DNA of 64,000 nt, from the NCBI GenBank assembly GCA_023245765.1, contig JAHFJP010000001.1, positions 1 to 64,000 on the forward strand. Reading direction: 5' to 3'. Made by a program: the position numbers and the translations under genes. How positions within the stretch are numbered: the stretch's first letter is position 1; each line of letters opens with the position of its first letter. This document shows positions 7,159 to 13,904 of the stretch, piece by piece. Below the pieces are notes generated by a model. That model made no database searches and was not told the origin of the DNA. It worked only from the letters and a program-made list of their open reading frames with translations. This DNA is from Candidatus Peribacteria bacterium. GTDB taxonomy: Bacteria > Patescibacteriota > Gracilibacteria > Peribacterales > Peribacteraceae.

Positions 7159-8055
7159 ATGTGGTTCCCCGTGCAGCTCCTCTCGTCATTCTTTCGTGGA
7201 GGAGAGAATGTCTTCAACTCGGTGCTCGTCGCGCATTACGACAAGCGTCCGTACGTGCTGCAGTGGTACCAGAGTCTCTTCACGCTGCCGGCGCTCGCGC
7301 TCCTCGCGCTCATCCACGGACACATCTCGTCGGAGTGGGCGCTGCTCCTGTTTGCCGCCGGCGTGATCTCGTACGTCGGCGACGCGCTTTTTTTCGTCTC
7401 CCTGCGATACATTGACGTTTCGCTGGTGAACATCGCGTGGGCGTTGCAGTCGCTGCTGCTCAGTGTGCTGGGATATTTCCTCTTTCACGAGGTCTGGACC
7501 GGATCGCAGACGATCGGCGCCGTTCTTGTGCTGAGCGGCATCGCATCCCTCTCGTGCTGGCATCGCTCAGTGGGCAATCCGCGGGCGCTACTTCTGCTTC
7601 CCGTCATCGCCGTGCTCTTCGCGCCGTTCCTCCTCGCCGAGAAGGCGGCGATCCAGAGCGGGGAGACGGTCTTCGTCACATTCTTCTGGGCGGCGCTCGG
7701 CCGGGAGCTTTTCTGCGGAATATTGCCGCTCTGCATTCCCCGGATGCTGAGAGCGATCGTGCACTCGCCATCGGCGCGGTTACCGTCGTTCCATCTGCTC
7801 AACGGGACGGTCATCGGGCTCTTTTACGTGAGTGCCTTCCTGACAACAGTCGCCCTGTCACTCGGGCCAGTATCGCTCGTGTCGATCGTCGGCAACGTCC
7901 ATCCGTTCTTCGTGTTGCTGCTCGCGTGGATTCTCTGGAAGGTGTTCCCTGCGATTTCCTCACGCGAAATCTTCAGTGCTCGGGCCGTTCGCATCAAGAT
8001 TCTGAGCTTCCTGCTCGTCTTCTCAGGCCTTGCGCTCCTGGCCCCGGCTCAGTAA
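7159..8055 (+). CDS. EamA/DMT-type membrane transporter
   Basis: A 298-residue integral membrane protein with about ten hydrophobic segments in two halves. The fold and length match the drug/metabolite transporter superfamily; typical elements are YVGDALFFVSLRYIDVSLV at the end of the first repeat and GPVSLVSIVGNVHPFFVLLL in the second. The substrate is unknown. The ATG is chosen because a TATACT box ends six bases before it; an overlapping GTG at 7141 is the alternative. A second EamA-type gene lies 340 bases downstream, but the two proteins are not close copies. Confidence 0.82.
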   Translation: MWFPVQLLSSFFRGGENVFNSVLVAHYDKRPYVLQWYQSLFTLPALALLALIHGHISSEWALLLFAAGVISYVGDALFFVSLRYIDVSLVNIAWALQSLLLSVLGYFLFHEVWTGSQTIGAVLVLSGIASLSCWHRSVGNPRALLLLPVIAVLFAPFLLAEKAAIQSGETVFVTFFWAALGRELFCGILPLCIPRMLRAIVHSPSARLPSFHLLNGTVIGLFYVSAFLTTVALSLGPVSLVSIVGNVHPFFVLLLAWILWKVFPAISSREIFSARAVRIKILSFLLVFSGLALLAPAQ

Positions 8056-8058
8056 CAT
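8030..8058 (+). promoter_or_regulatory. promoter TTGCGC-17-TAACAT of the bL33-like gene
   Basis: The -35 TTGCGC (8030-8035) and -10 TAACAT (8053-8058) are 17 bases apart. Both lie at the 3' end of the transporter gene, and the ATG follows the -10 by nine bases. Confidence 0.5.
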
Positions 8059-8067
8059 CTCCGGGCT

Positions 8068-8253
8068 ATGCCACGAGGAAAGCGCACCGTCTTCGGCATG
8101 TTCTGCACCAACTGCAATATGCGGGTGGGCACTGTCCGTTTGCACAAGCAGAAGGAGGGGAAGACGTGGAAGGACTTCAAAGTGACGAAGTTCTGCAGCA
8201 CGTGCAGGGTCAAGAAGCCGACGAAACAGAAGGAGGAGAGACATTCGAAGTAA
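8068..8253 (+). CDS. rpmG: probable ribosomal protein bL33
   Basis: A 61-residue, strongly basic protein with two zinc-ribbon CxxC pairs, FCTNC (residues 12-16) and FCSTC (about 44-48). The spacing, the Lys-rich linker and the conserved 'KFC-x-x-CRVKKPTKQKE' ending match Zn-binding bL33, which would sit at the large-subunit E site. The N-terminal 10 residues are longer than usual. It stands alone behind its own -10 box, with no ribosomal neighbours. An unrelated two-CxxC zinc-ribbon protein is the alternative. Confidence 0.65.
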   Translation: MPRGKRTVFGMFCTNCNMRVGTVRLHKQKEGKTWKDFKVTKFCSTCRVKKPTKQKEERHSK

Positions 8254-8377
8254 GCGCTTAGGCAGGTGGAGTTTTTCGATCTCCTGGATCCCCCCACCCC
8301 TGCCCCTCCCCCTATCGATACGCTCGCAGCTTCGCCGCGAGCTACTCGGGACAGGCTCAGGAGGGAAGATTTTTCTG

Positions 8378-8383
8378 TATGAT
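8378..8383 (+). promoter_or_regulatory. -10 element (TATGAT) of the 8392 transporter
   Basis: TATGAT ends eight bases before ATG 8392. The 120-base gap before it holds a GC-rich stretch with no gene. Confidence 0.55.
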
Positions 8384-8391
8384 GTCTGTGT

Positions 8392-9252
8392 ATGTCTCGG
8401 GAAGAACGTGTTGGGCAGAGGTTTGTTCTCGTTTCGATGATGATCGAGGGTATTTATCCGGCGTTAGTCCATGTGGGTTCATTGGCGTTCCCACCTATCT
8501 GGTTTGCGGCGATGTGCACGATGCTATCCGCTATCGTTCATTGCGCATTGGTAATCTACCGCGGTCGTTGGAATTTTACGTGGAAGTTATTCTGGCCGTG
8601 GGTTGGCATGACACTCTTCGTTCCTGTCATTCCTGCCATTTTCATTTTCTTAGGTACGCGATTGAGCACAGGAATCAATACGACGCTGCTCCTTCAGACT
8701 GAGTTACTCGCAGCCATCATCGTCTTCAGTTTCATTATTCGGGAGAAGTTGCCACTGCGGCAGTACGTTGGGGCAGCATTCGTTCTCATTGGAACGTTGC
8801 TGGTGCTCTTCCAGGGAACCTTGGAACTTCGCACCGGCGATCTCCTGATTCTTTTGGGAGTTTCTTTCTATCCCTGGGGGAACATTTGCGCGAAAAAGTT
8901 GCTCAAAACACTCGATCCGTTCCAGACGATGTTCCTGAGGGCATCACTCGGTGGAATTCTGCTGCTCCTGGTTAGCTGTATCGTTGAAGGATCTCCGTTC
9001 GTTCCATTGTCTATGCAGGGACCGTTCTGGATTATTCCGACGTACGCCTTGGTGGTCCTCGTCGGTTCAAAACTTCTTTGGTACGCAGGATTGCGGTATT
9101 TGCCGATTCTCAAAGCGACGTCGATGATTGTGGCGTTTCCGATCGTTGGATTCTTCGTTGCTGCTGTTTTCCTTCACGAGATTCCCACGATGTTTCAGAT
9201 CGCAGGATTTGTCAGCACCGTGTGCGGGCTCTTCCTGCTGACCCGGGTATAG
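8392..9252 (+). CDS. EamA family transporter
   Basis: This 286-residue protein has ten predicted membrane segments and the two-fold EamA layout. In the first half, RLSTGINTTLLLQTELLAAIIVF precedes REKLPLRQYVGAAFVLIGTLLV, the usual 'E-(x)n-G-(x)3-I-x-x-G' turn. In the second half, LPILKATSMIVAFPIVGFF plays the same role. It exports or imports an unknown small metabolite. The gene is AT-richer than its neighbours, which suggests a separate history from the 7159 transporter. Its TAG stop lies inside the -10 box of the next gene. Confidence 0.87.
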   Translation: MSREERVGQRFVLVSMMIEGIYPALVHVGSLAFPPIWFAAMCTMLSAIVHCALVIYRGRWNFTWKLFWPWVGMTLFVPVIPAIFIFLGTRLSTGINTTLLLQTELLAAIIVFSFIIREKLPLRQYVGAAFVLIGTLLVLFQGTLELRTGDLLILLGVSFYPWGNICAKKLLKTLDPFQTMFLRASLGGILLLLVSCIVEGSPFVPLSMQGPFWIIPTYALVVLVGSKLLWYAGLRYLPILKATSMIVAFPIVGFFVAAVFLHEIPTMFQIAGFVSTVCGLFLLTRV

Positions 9253-9253
9253 T
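9248..9253 (+). promoter_or_regulatory. -10 element (TATAGT) of the NUDIX gene, overlapping a stop codon
   Basis: TATAGT contains the TAG stop (9250-9252) of the upstream transporter and lies eight bases before ATG 9262. Confidence 0.55.
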
Positions 9254-9261
9254 ATCGGTGT

Positions 9262-9720
9262 ATGGAAGACGTCTACCGTCGCGCTGCCTCGATCCTCGTT
9301 CTCCGACCTGTTGAGAGGGGTTATCACATCCTTCTGCTCCACAAGCCGCGCAAGCGCGACGCCTGGCAGCTGCCACAGGGGGGAGTCGAAGACGGCGAGA
9401 GCGTCACGGAAGCGGCGTTGCGGGAACTCAACGAAGAAGCCTCACTCACCGGTTGCCGGGTGCTCGGAGTCAGTGAGCGGGTCTATCAGTACGACTTCCC
9501 CGCGTCGTTCCGCCGGTTTCGTCCCGATAACGTGAAAGGCCAGCGCATCGAGTATGTGTTCGCGCTCGCGCCGCATGATGCGACCGTCACAGTGGACGGC
9601 AAAGAAGTGGATAATCATGCGTGGATTGAACTCTCGCAGTTGCCGCAGTATGTGAAAAGGAGTGAGTATGTGGAGATTGTGACGGGTCTCTATGATGAAG
9701 CTCTCCAGCAACTCGCATGA
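9262..9720 (+). CDS. NUDIX hydrolase (RppH/Ap4A hydrolase-like)
   Basis: A 152-residue pyrophosphohydrolase. The Nudix box runs from GGVEDGE through RELNEEASL, matching G-x5-E-x7-REUxEExGU except that the final glycine is serine. The preceding WQLPQGG and the general length are those of RppH/Ap4A-type enzymes that remove pyrophosphate from mRNA 5' ends or dinucleoside polyphosphates. The substrate is unproven. If most mRNAs here are leaderless, an RppH role would act directly at start codons (speculation). The stop overlaps the recF start (ATGA), so the two are translationally coupled. Confidence 0.88.
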   Translation: MEDVYRRAASILVLRPVERGYHILLLHKPRKRDAWQLPQGGVEDGESVTEAALRELNEEASLTGCRVLGVSERVYQYDFPASFRRFRPDNVKGQRIEYVFALAPHDATVTVDGKEVDNHAWIELSQLPQYVKRSEYVEIVTGLYDEALQQLA

Positions 9721-10835
9721 GATTACTGTCTCTCTCCCTCGAGCAATACCGCAATTACGGCGCTCTGACCGTCGATTTTCCAGAGAATGATCTTCATTTG
9801 TTCGTGGGGCCCAATGGCAGCGGCAAGACCAATATTCTGGAGTCGATCGCGCTACTCTCGCTCACCAAATCGTTCCTCGGTCTCGAAGAAGAAGATCTGC
9901 GGCAGTGGGGGAAAGAACACTACCGGGTCCGAGCCCGGATGAAGACGGACGGCGGAGCCACCGAGGAATTGGAGATCGTCAGCCAGGTTCTCCCTCGGAA
10001 ACAGAAAGTTTGCTTCCATAATGGCGTGAAGATTTCGCTGTCGCAGATGGTGGGTCGTCTCCCCGTCGTCACCTTCCTGCCACAGGAGCTTGCACTCTTC
10101 GCCGGTCCTCCATCGGAGCGCCGGCGGTTTTTTGATCAGATTCTTTCGCAGGTGTCGCCGGGCTATTTTTCGTCGCTGATGGATTATCAGAAGGTTCTCA
10201 AGCAGCGCAATGCGCTGCTCAAGAGCATCGCCGAGCGCACTGCCGATGCGTCATTCCTCGCGCCGTGGGATGAAGAGATTGCTCTACTCGGGAGCGCGCT
10301 CACGCTCCTGCGCCTGGAGCTCGTCGAGACGTTCAATCTGGCCCTGCGCGAGGAAACGCAGGCGCTTGGAGAGTCGTGGAACGACGTCGTCGTGTCGTAC
10401 CGGCGAACCGGAGACTCGCGGGTACAGGAAGAGCTGCGGCAGGAGATACTGGAGCAGTTGAAGAAGTCCGTCGAGCGTGACGTGATTCTGCGCTCGACGA
10501 CGGTCGGTCCGCATCGTGACGATTGGGAGATTCATGCGGACGGCCGTTCGCTCATTTCGTTTGCATCGCGCGGGCAGCAGCGCGTCGCCGTCCTTGCGCT
10601 CCTGCTCCTGCAGGCGTCGTACCTGGAAGTGCGCCGGGGCGAGAAGCCGGTGATTCTCCTCGATGATATTTTCTCCGAACTCGACTCTGAACATCGCGAA
10701 AAACTCCTCGGTGCGTTCTCTGCGCATCAGGTGATCCTCACGGCGACAGATATTCCCGGCAGCGCGGAGTTTCCCGGAAGCGTGTTCCAGGTGGAGCAGG
10801 GGAGGGTTGCCCCCTATACTGCGCTCCATGCATGA
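9717..10835 (+). CDS. recF: DNA replication and repair protein RecF
   Basis: This 372-residue SMC-like ATPase loads RecA at gaps with RecO/RecR. Walker A is GPNGSGKTN (residues 31-39), the signature region reads SFASRGQQRVAVLALLL, and Walker B/D-loop is VILLDDIFSELD, all at the expected positions for a RecF of normal length. It overlaps the NUDIX gene by four bases. It is separated from dnaA by about 31 kb, unlike the dnaA-dnaN-recF cluster of many bacteria. The promoter of the next gene lies inside its 3' end. Confidence 0.93.
   Translation: MRLLSLSLEQYRNYGALTVDFPENDLHLFVGPNGSGKTNILESIALLSLTKSFLGLEEEDLRQWGKEHYRVRARMKTDGGATEELEIVSQVLPRKQKVCFHNGVKISLSQMVGRLPVVTFLPQELALFAGPPSERRRFFDQILSQVSPGYFSSLMDYQKVLKQRNALLKSIAERTADASFLAPWDEEIALLGSALTLLRLELVETFNLALREETQALGESWNDVVVSYRRTGDSRVQEELRQEILEQLKKSVERDVILRSTTVGPHRDDWEIHADGRSLISFASRGQQRVAVLALLLLQASYLEVRRGEKPVILLDDIFSELDSEHREKLLGAFSAHQVILTATDIPGSAEFPGSVFQVEQGRVAPYTALHA
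10815..10820 (+). promoter_or_regulatory. -10 element (TATACT) inside the recF 3' end
   Basis: TATACT ends seven bases before ATG 10828 and lies within recF coding sequence. Confidence 0.55.
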
Positions 10836-11409
10836 CCGCTACCTCCACGAAGGCGAGACTCTGCTCTGCGACCGCCGGTCATCCGCAGCCGTTTTGATCA
10901 TTGCGTTGCTGCGTGGCGTCGTGGAGACGCTGATCGTGGGTTCCATCCTGAGTGTGCTTGCTGCGCTGAGTTTGATCCTCGCCTTCGAGACCACGTTGGC
11001 GGTCTGGATGTACGCCGCGATATTCCTCATCTGTCTGGCTGTGATCGTGTTCCAGCGCGTGCACATCTGGCGGGAGGCGACGTTTCGCGTGACGACGGAG
11101 CGCATTCTGCTCGCCAATCCCACGGCCTTCTTCCACGCACCGCTCGTCACGGTGAAATGGCCGCAGTATCAGGAGTGTGAGGTGGACCACCGCGGGGTGC
11201 TCGACGTCTTCTTTTTCGCCCGCCCGCTCAAGATCCGCTACGGCACGGCCGATGCCCGGTACGAAGCGAAGTTCCCGTCACTGCGGTACGCCGAAGACCT
11301 CAAGCACTATCTCGACAAAGTCGACGCGGCTGTGCGGCGTAATGATCTTCAGTCACTCAAGCCTTTCGTGGCGAAGCCCAGGGGGAAGCGGGATGCAGAA
11401 AATGTCTAA
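10828..11409 (+). CDS. membrane protein with PH-like (bPH) domain
   Basis: A 193-residue protein with two adjacent membrane helices (about residues 19-70), a short YLHEGETLLCDRRSS N-terminus, and a C-terminal beta-rich domain (FRVTTERILLANPTAFF and EVDHRGVLDVFFFARPLKIRYGT). This is the usual order of bacterial PH-domain membrane proteins common in Patescibacteria. The function is unknown. It overlaps the recF end by eight bases in another frame. The start follows a TATACT box; an upstream in-frame ATG at 10807 lies before that box and is less likely. Confidence 0.7.
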   Translation: MHDRYLHEGETLLCDRRSSAAVLIIALLRGVVETLIVGSILSVLAALSLILAFETTLAVWMYAAIFLICLAVIVFQRVHIWREATFRVTTERILLANPTAFFHAPLVTVKWPQYQECEVDHRGVLDVFFFARPLKIRYGTADARYEAKFPSLRYAEDLKHYLDKVDAAVRRNDLQSLKPFVAKPRGKRDAENV

Positions 11410-11480
11410 TGATAAATCACTAAGAAATTTGTGAACTTCGTAACTTTCAAAATTTCTTAATGATTAAACATTAATCATTT
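11405..11480. repeat. inverted array of degenerate 8-base units (locus 1)
   Basis: The left arm holds units TAATGATA-AATCACTA-AGAAATTT; the right arm holds AAATTTC-TTAATGAT-TAAACATT-AATCATTT, roughly its complement. It separates two convergent genes and runs into the last codons of ruvC. The unit sequence differs from the other arrays in this window. Confidence 0.6.
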
Positions 11481-11949
11481 CTTTCGATAAGGCTCCATAC
11501 ACCGCGAGAGCCAGTGCATCAGCGGCATCATCCGGCGTAGGAACAGCCGTCAGATTCAGCATCCGCATCAGCATATCCTGCATCTGGCGCTTGTCGGCCC
11601 TTCCATCGCCGGTGATCGCCGATTTGAGCTGCAGCGGGGTGGGCTCGAGAACTTCTATACCGTGCTCCGCCAGCGTCAGTAGAATCACACCGCGCGCTTC
11701 GGCAACACCCATGGCCGTCTGGACATTGGTTTCGAAGAAGAGCCGTTCCACGACCGCGCAATCGGGTTGGACATCATCAAGGAGCGCGGACAGGTCATCG
11801 TGAATCTCCCGCAGACGCTCCGGTGTCGGAACGCCCGCCTTCGTTTCAATCGTCAGCCATTCAACGGGAATGATCCGGTGGACCGAGTCGGCCTGCACAA
11901 TGCCGATGCCGATCGTCGCCAGGCCAGGATCGATTCCGAGGATGCGCAT
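11464..11949 (-). CDS. ruvC: Holliday junction endonuclease RuvC
   Basis: A 161-residue RNase H-fold resolvase of normal length. Acidic catalytic residues are visible in ILGIDPGLA (Asp7), VVERLFFETN (Glu in the second strand) and PDDAADALALA (C-terminal Asp pair). It cuts Holliday junctions with RuvA/RuvB, which are not in this window. The ATG at 11949 is eight bases after a TATCAT box on the minus strand. The 3' end overlaps an inverted repeat array. Confidence 0.95.
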   Translation of the reverse strand: MRILGIDPGLATIGIGIVQADSVHRIIPVEWLTIETKAGVPTPERLREIHDDLSALLDDVQPDCAVVERLFFETNVQTAMGVAEARGVILLTLAEHGIEVLEPTPLQLKSAITGDGRADKRQMQDMLMRMLNLTAVPTPDDAADALALAVYGALSKEMINV

Positions 11950-11957
11950 GTGGCGGC

Positions 11958-11963
11958 ATGATA
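11958..11963 (-). promoter_or_regulatory. -10 element (TATCAT) of ruvC
   Basis: Minus-strand TATCAT lies eight bases before the ruvC ATG. A plus-strand TATGAT (11992-11997) nearby probably serves the divergent gene at 12020, with a 22-base leader. Confidence 0.55.
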
Positions 11964-12019
11964 GCAGATTGCAAAAACGGTCTTTTTCTGCTATGATATG
12001 AGGAAAACATCATATCCAC

Positions 12020-13474
12020 ATGTTGCATAAACACCGCCACTTTCTGGCCGCTCCGCTCTTCGCGCTTTCGCTCCTTGTGACAGTCGCAGGGGTCAGCGTG
12101 ACGAGTCGGGCGCAGGTGACTTCGGAAACCGGAACCGTCGCACTGGGCGACATCACCGCCGTGCATGCAGACAAGACATTCACCCTCCCGCGCGGCGTGC
12201 GTGGTCTCCTGCGGGAAGATGGCGTGCTGCACGATGACGGCGACGTTCTCTCGCTGCGGCAGGGAACACTTCTCGTTGCATCCGAGGCAATGACAGAGGT
12301 GCAAATCGACGATGTGTTCCTCTCGGCATTCCATGGGGGATTTTTGGTGACGCGCAACGGCACGACATTCTCCGTCCATGCACTGACGAGCCCCGTTCTG
12401 ATCGCTCGCGGTTCCTTTCGCTTGATCATCCCCGCGGGCATGCAGGGGTCGTGGGCAGCGGCCGGGAAACTGCCGTCACAGTTTGATCTTGCTGCTACTC
12501 TGGCCGATCGGCAGCGGTTACAGATGATCCCGGAGGGTTCTCTGCGCGATGAGCTCAATGCGCTTGCCGCTCTGCCTCCATCCCCGTCCCTCCAGCCTGG
12601 TGACACGTCTTCCGTGCCTGAGCTCTCGACGGAAGCTCTTTCGATTCTCTTGGCTGACACCGCAGAGCGTCCCAGTGCGTCACAGGAACTGCTGCAGTAC
12701 CTCCGGGATGATGACCTGTGGCTCCTGCTATCGTTTCATCATAACTATCAGGCTGCGGCCTGGGAAACCTCCGGCTCGCTCGGCATCTCTGCCGATGCCC
12801 GTGTTCTGCGCTGGCTCCAGTTGCCTTCTTCCGATGTTGGTGGAGATGCCGTCACCGCTCTTGCCATGGACCGGTGGACGGAGCAGACGGAAAAATATGT
12901 GAATAGTCTCATAGAGCCCCAGTCGTTCCTTGAGCCGCTCCTGCAGTCACTGCGCGGACACAGAGCCTTCGCAGAGCAGAGGGGCTTCCCCGAACGTCTG
13001 GAGCGCATGGCGCATGCACTGCACACCGTCATCGAGCCGTTCAAAGACCGTCTCTCCAACGATGCAAAAAGCCTCTATGCCGGGTGGCAGGAGCTCGATG
13101 CCATCGCCCCGTACACCGAGCCCGCGCCGCTACCTGCGCCCGTCATTGAGCCCGCTCGCCCCGCGAAGCTCGCCGAAGGCGAGCGAAGTGGGGAGATCAT
13201 CCCCGAGCCGTTCGATGCAACTGCGGTCGAAGCGCGCGCAAAACAGATGCTCCTCGATGCCGGAGCGCTCTTCACGACGCAGACCGTTTTGCATGCCGAG
13301 AGTGCCGACAAGGTGACGGTACAGCATCTTCTGTTCGCCTCTGCCGATGGTGAGCACCAGTATGAATGTGTTCTCGATCTGACTGCCCGGCAGCTCAAGA
13401 GCATTCACCGTGACGGCCAGCTGATGCCGTATCCGCTCAGCGTGGAGGGGTTTGGGGCATGGGCAGGACGTTGA
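12020..13474 (+). CDS. exported hypothetical protein
   Basis: This 484-residue protein starts with a clear signal peptide (hydrophobic core LFALSLLVTVAGVSV, then an Ala-Gln site). The N-terminal third is beta-rich and resembles FecR-type surface domains in its rhythm, but I cannot name a family. The central part (about 230-370) is helical. Residues around 381-392 (PARPAKLAEGERSGEI) are encoded by a palindromic element and may be a linker insertion. It ends three bases before a convergent gene. Function unknown, probably outside the membrane. Confidence 0.75.
   Translation: MLHKHRHFLAAPLFALSLLVTVAGVSVTSRAQVTSETGTVALGDITAVHADKTFTLPRGVRGLLREDGVLHDDGDVLSLRQGTLLVASEAMTEVQIDDVFLSAFHGGFLVTRNGTTFSVHALTSPVLIARGSFRLIIPAGMQGSWAAAGKLPSQFDLAATLADRQRLQMIPEGSLRDELNALAALPPSPSLQPGDTSSVPELSTEALSILLADTAERPSASQELLQYLRDDDLWLLLSFHHNYQAAAWETSGSLGISADARVLRWLQLPSSDVGGDAVTALAMDRWTEQTEKYVNSLIEPQSFLEPLLQSLRGHRAFAEQRGFPERLERMAHALHTVIEPFKDRLSNDAKSLYAGWQELDAIAPYTEPAPLPAPVIEPARPAKLAEGERSGEIIPEPFDATAVEARAKQMLLDAGALFTTQTVLHAESADKVTVQHLLFASADGEHQYECVLDLTARQLKSIHRDGQLMPYPLSVEGFGAWAGR
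13159..13193 (+). repeat. intragenic palindromic element
   Basis: The inner stem CTCGCC/GGCGAG with loop GAA (13169-13183) is enclosed by CCCC (13159-13162) and GGGG (13190-13193). It stays in frame in the exported protein gene, in a low-complexity Pro/Ala/Glu stretch. Confidence 0.5.
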
Positions 13475-13477
13475 CCC

Positions 13478-13711
13478 CTATGCAACAGTAGTTTTCTTCA
13501 CGGGTTTTTTTGACGCGGCAATTTTCGTGATTTTGTATTTCATTGTGCTGCCGTCATTCCAATCAAGGTCTTGCCTGATTGCGACCTTCAGACCATTACC
13601 GGCAAACACCTCCCGGAGAACTTCGATAGCCGAGCGCGTTATCAAATCAACGCATGTCACATTGCCCTTTTTCAGTTCATCAATTGCGTCGGAAACGGTG
13701 CGGAATTCCAT
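13478..13711 (-). CDS. small hypothetical protein
   Basis: A 77-residue protein starting MEFRTVSDAIDELKKG. It has a helical N-terminus, a central VLREVFAGNGLKVAIRQD stretch, and a Lys-rich tail (KIAASKKPVKKT). An in-frame GTG at 13744 would add 11 residues, but these overlap a palindromic repeat, so the ATG is preferred. It is convergent with the exported protein gene, with three bases between stops. No family is recognised. Confidence 0.5.
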   Translation of the reverse strand: MEFRTVSDAIDELKKGNVTCVDLITRSAIEVLREVFAGNGLKVAIRQDLDWNDGSTMKYKITKIAASKKPVKKTTVA

Positions 13712-13740
13712 GGGGGCATTTTCATGAGGTAGTGGCTGCG

Positions 13741-13769
13741 CCACGTGGCGCCGAAGGCGCTTTACGTGG
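13741..13769. repeat. palindrome abutting the tRNA-Ile 3' end
   Basis: The outer arms CCACGT/ACGTGG and inner arms GCGCC/GGCGC surround a GAA loop. It starts at the encoded CCA of tRNA-Ile and could cap or process the tRNA transcript. There is no U tract. Confidence 0.45.
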
Positions 13770-13842
13770 TGGGCGATGATGGATTTGAACCATCGACCTC
13801 GACATTATCAGTGTCGCGCTCTAACCCCTGAGCTAATCGCCC
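13767..13842 (-). tRNA. tRNA-Ile (anticodon GAT)
   Basis: Acceptor arms GGGCGAT/ATCGCCC, anticodon stem CGACA/TGTCG, loop CTGATAA with GAT (13807-13809 on the complement), a standard T arm, discriminator A and encoded CCA. It stands alone, with no rRNA nearby. Confidence 0.96.
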
Positions 13843-13904
13843 GAAAACAACGTCAAACGCCGAGAAAGGGTACGGAGGAACCAAGGGATGGTCAAGAAGC
13901 CCCC

